Source: an uncultured Bacteroidales bacterium (GTDB lineage Bacteria > Bacteroidota > Bacteroidia > Bacteroidales > UBA932). Taken from it: a stretch of DNA of 16,709 nucleotides. The stretch is taken from positions 1-16,709 of the forward strand of contig CAMJHJ010000025.1 in NCBI GenBank assembly GCA_946405485.1, given 5' to 3'. The position numbers and the translations under genes were made by a program. Below the pieces are notes generated by a model that saw only the letters and a list, made by a program, of their open reading frames with translations, ran no database searches and had not been told where the DNA came from. Within the stretch, counting starts at the first letter, position 1, and each line of letters begins with the position of its first letter. Of the stretch, positions 14,134 through 16,709 are shown one piece after another.

Positions 14134-16709
14134 ATGAAAGCGAACTTAACCCTGGAAGACGGCTCCCGTTTCGAGGGAGAAGCCTTCGGTTTTATTGGGA
14201 ACACCGCCGGAGAAGTGGTCTTCAACACGGCCATGACCGGTTATCCCGAAAATCTGACCGACCCCTCTTACGCGGGCCAGATCCTCGTCACCACCTTTCC
14301 CCTCATCGGCAACTATGGTGTCCCGTCTCACCGACGGGAAGAGGATGGCCTGGAGGAGCATTTTGAAGGCAGCCACATCTTTGTCAGAGGACTGGTCGTT
14401 GCCGATTACAGTAAGGAATACAGCCATTGGGATGCGGAAGAAAGCCTCGATGAGTGGTTGAAACGGGAAAGAGTCCCCGCCATCACGGGCATCGACACGC
14501 GCGCTTTGACTCAGATCCTGCGGGAAAAGGGGGTCATGAGCGGCCGCATCACGATGGATGGCGCTGAAGAGGATAAGCCGATCTCCGGAGATTATGACAG
14601 CCACAACTTTGTCGCTGAAGTTTCCTGCCGTGAACCCATCACCTACCTGCCTCAACCCGTCGGAGTTGGAACGCCCCGGAAGAAAGCGGTCTTGGTCGAC
14701 TGCGGCTGCAAATACAACATCATCCGTTGCCTGCTTGCCCGGAACGTCGAGGTCCTGCGGGTTCCCTGGGATTATGACTATTCCGAACTGGAATGCGACG
14801 GGATCCTCCTGAGCAACGGCCCCGGAAATCCAGAGATATGCGGAAAGACTGTCGACATCCTGCGGAAAGTGATGGAAAGTGAGGCCGGGCGTGTCCGGAA
14901 CGGATTACCGGGCAAACCGATCATGGGCATCTGCCTGGGCCACCAGTTACTCGGCATTGCCGCAGGCGCCCGTGTCACCAAACTGAAATACGGCCACAGG
15001 GGGCATAACCAGCCGGTCCGCCTGGTCGGGACGAACCGGTGTTTCATCACCAGCCAGAACCACGGATATGCCCTGGATGAGCGCACCTTTCCGGAAGGCT
15101 GGAATCCCCTGCTGACCAACTTGAATGATGGTTCCAATGAAGGGCTGGAACACGAAAGGATGCCCTGGTTTTCGGTCCAGTTCCATCCCGAAGCCAGCGG
15201 CGGGCCGCTCGATACGGGTTTCCTGTTCGATCGTTTCGTATCCCTGATGGATGATCCCACGGCCGGTACGGCCGCGCCGGTCAGCACCTGCCTGCCGGTC
15301 TCCCCCGCACCGGAGCCGACACAAGCTTTGTCCAAAGTTCTCGTCCTGGGCTCCGGTGCCCTGAAAATCGGTGAGGCCGGAGAGTTTGACTACTCGGGGT
15401 CCCAAGCGTTGAAAGCCTTGCGTGAAGAAGGAATCCGGACGGTGCTCATCAACCCCAACATCGCAACGGTCCAGACCAGCGAGGGGGTCGCCGACAAGGT
15501 ATATTTCCTGCCCGTCACACCGGACTTCGTCACCCGGGTCATCGAGAAAGAGCGGCCGGACGGCATCTTTCTTTCATTCGGAGGCCAGACTGCTCTCAAC
15601 TGTGGGATTTCCCTGTATGAAAGCGGTATTCTCGACCGGTATGGCGTTCGGGTGCTTGGAACACCCGTGCAGACCATCATCGACACCGAAGACCGCGAGC
15701 GCTTTGTCGAGCGTCTGGATGAGATCGGCGTAAGCACCATCCGCAGCGAAGCGTGCGAGAGCGTGGAAGCAGCCTGTGCGGCGGCTGGACGGCTCGGCTA
15801 TCCCGTCATCCTGCGTTCGGCCTATGCCCTCGGCGGCCTTGGCTCCGGCTTCTGCGACGATGAGGCGCAACTCCGTTCCCTGGCCGAGAAATCGTTCTCC
15901 TTTTCTCCCCAAATCCTCGTCGAAAAAAGCCTGAAAGGCTGGAAGGAAATCGAATATGAGGTCGTCCGCGACCGCTATGACAACTGCATCACGGTCTGCA
16001 ATATGGAGAACTTCGACCCGCTCGGCATCCACACCGGCGAGAGTATCGTCGTCGCTCCTTCCCAGACCCTGACCAACGCCGAATACCATTTCCTGCGCGA
16101 ACGCGCCATCTCCATCGTCCGCCACCTGGGCATCGTAGGCGAATGCAACGTGCAATATGCCTTCGATCCCGACTCGGAAGACTATCGCGTGATCGAGGTC
16201 AACGCGCGTCTGAGCCGTTCTTCCGCCCTGGCCTCCAAGGCCACCGGCTATCCGCTCGCCTTCATCGCGGCCAAACTGGGGTTGGGAAAAGGCCTGTTCG
16301 AATTGAAAAACAGTGTCACCCAAACGACATCCGCTTTCTTCGAACCGGCGCTGGACTACATTGTCTGCAAGATTCCCCGCTGGGATTTGGGCAAATTCCA
16401 TGGCGTAGACCGGGAAATCGGTTCCAGCATGAAATCGGTCGGAGAGGTGATGGCCATCGGACGCACCTTCGAGGAGGCCATCCAGAAAGGCTTGCGCATG
16501 ATCGGGCAGGGAATGCACGGATTCGTGGAGAATAATAAACTGCCGCTGGGAGACTTGGACCAGGCATTGCGGTCCCCGACGGATATGCGGATATTCGCAA
16601 TCAGCGAGGCGATGCAAGCCGGATACGGCATCGGTGAGATCCACCGCCTGACCCAGATCGACTGTTGGTTCCTCAAGAAACTGGGCAATATCGTGGAGGT
16701 CGCACGCGA
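14134..16709 (+). CDS. carAB: Fused carbamoyl-phosphate synthase, CarA-CarB in one frame; 3' end cut by window edge
   Basis: This enzyme makes carbamoyl phosphate from glutamine, bicarbonate and ATP for pyrimidine and arginine synthesis. The frame from ATG 14134 is open to the window end (858 complete codons). Residues 1 to about 368 are CarA: an N-terminal small-subunit domain, then a class I glutamine amidotransferase with MGICLGHQ (nucleophile Cys267) and QFHPEA (His351, Glu353). A Pro/Ala-rich linker (about 373-396, including PVSPAPEP) leads without a stop into CarB at about residue 399: KVLVLGSGALKIGEAGEFDY, FGGQTALN at 482-489, GGLGSG at 567-572, KGWKEIEYEVVRD and EVNARLSRSSALASKATG. 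Only the carboxyphosphate half of CarB is visible. A complete fusion should be about 1450 residues. The CarB part is of the Bacteroidota type that resembles animal CAD. The last in-frame ATG before CarB is Met372, so separate CarB initiation is unlikely. Confidence 0.93.
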   Translation, partial: MKANLTLEDGSRFEGEAFGFIGNTAGEVVFNTAMTGYPENLTDPSYAGQILVTTFPLIGNYGVPSHRREEDGLEEHFEGSHIFVRGLVVADYSKEYSHWDAEESLDEWLKRERVPAITGIDTRALTQILREKGVMSGRITMDGAEEDKPISGDYDSHNFVAEVSCREPITYLPQPVGVGTPRKKAVLVDCGCKYNIIRCLLARNVEVLRVPWDYDYSELECDGILLSNGPGNPEICGKTVDILRKVMESEAGRVRNGLPGKPIMGICLGHQLLGIAAGARVTKLKYGHRGHNQPVRLVGTNRCFITSQNHGYALDERTFPEGWNPLLTNLNDGSNEGLEHERMPWFSVQFHPEASGGPLDTGFLFDRFVSLMDDPTAGTAAPVSTCLPVSPAPEPTQALSKVLVLGSGALKIGEAGEFDYSGSQALKALREEGIRTVLINPNIATVQTSEGVADKVYFLPVTPDFVTRVIEKERPDGIFLSFGGQTALNCGISLYESGILDRYGVRVLGTPVQTIIDTEDRERFVERLDEIGVSTIRSEACESVEAACAAAGRLGYPVILRSAYALGGLGSGFCDDEAQLRSLAEKSFSFSPQILVEKSLKGWKEIEYEVVRDRYDNCITVCNMENFDPLGIHTGESIVVAPSQTLTNAEYHFLRERAISIVRHLGIVGECNVQYAFDPDSEDYRVIEVNARLSRSSALASKATGYPLAFIAAKLGLGKGLFELKNSVTQTTSAFFEPALDYIVCKIPRWDLGKFHGVDREIGSSMKSVGEVMAIGRTFEEAIQKGLRMIGQGMHGFVENNKLPLGDLDQALRSPTDMRIFAISEAMQAGYGIGEIHRLTQIDCWFLKKLGNIVEVAR

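Noticed and set aside
14160..14183. Hairpin GGCTCCC / GGGAGAAGCC within the first codons of carA, whose GGGAGA could also pair with TCTCCC in the leader
   Set aside because: It is transcribed only after the leader terminator, so cannot act as an antiterminator, and it lies in coding sequence where such pairings arise by chance.
15247..15330. Separate CarB start at Met372 (ATG 15247) or TTG 15328
   Set aside because: There is no stop ending CarA, no ribosome-binding signal was seen, and Met372 lies in the CarA C-terminus; fusion is the simpler reading.
15574..16644. 356-codon minus-strand open frame opposite the carB part
   Set aside because: The plus strand encodes unmistakable CarB motifs throughout; the minus-strand product has no family resemblance.
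1..16709. CRISPR arrays, tRNA or rRNA genes, insertion sequences, phage or defence genes
   Set aside because: None seen on either strand; apart from the single inverted repeat at 8377-8454 no long repeats were noticed by eye.

Overview
The window reads as a piece of conserved housekeeping chromosome from a GC-rich member of the Bacteroidota, most likely an uncultured gut- or rumen-type Bacteroidales; the genus cannot be named from this sequence. The evidence is: promoter-like boxes of the TAnnTTTG type in front of several transcription units, almost no Shine-Dalgarno sequences, a DUF4783-type secreted protein, a eukaryote-type (GH13_8-like) glycogen branching enzyme, and a CarB of the kind that resembles animal CAD. 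No phage, insertion sequence, CRISPR array, tRNA or rRNA was seen. Gene density is very high; no gene-free stretch exceeds about 100 bases.

Layout. (1) 1-5134, minus strand: a tight operon xseA - xseB - glgB - glycogen debranching enzyme. The reading frames overlap by 14 and 4 bases and are then separated by 8 bases; the debranching enzyme runs off the left edge. (2) 5135-5216: a short divergent promoter region in which the two promoters seem superimposed. (3) 5217-8368, plus strand: engB - prs - small Cys-containing membrane protein - der, spaced by 2 to 5 bases. This is a ribosome-assembly GTPase and PRPP operon. (4) 8377-8454: a perfect 29-bp inverted repeat lying almost exactly midway between two convergent genes. 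(5) 8464-13589, minus strand: rlmH - very large multi-membrane-span histidine kinase - putative glycosidase-like lipoprotein. (6) 13590-13646: a second compact divergent promoter region. (7) 13647-14057, plus strand: secreted DUF4783 protein. (8) 14064-16709: a promoter, a leader hairpin with a T-run, and one open frame containing both CarA and the first half of CarB.

The most interesting points are two. The carbamoyl-phosphate synthase small and large subunits are one uninterrupted frame joined by a Pro/Ala-rich linker. The only visible promoter for it places its predicted start at a CCCGG run that forms the base of an intrinsic-terminator-like hairpin, whose T-run ends four bases before the carA start codon. 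This looks like a pyrimidine-sensing attenuator. The 29-bp palindrome after der and the ten-span kinase paired with a lipoprotein are also worth a second look. All product calls are by reading motifs; no searches were run.
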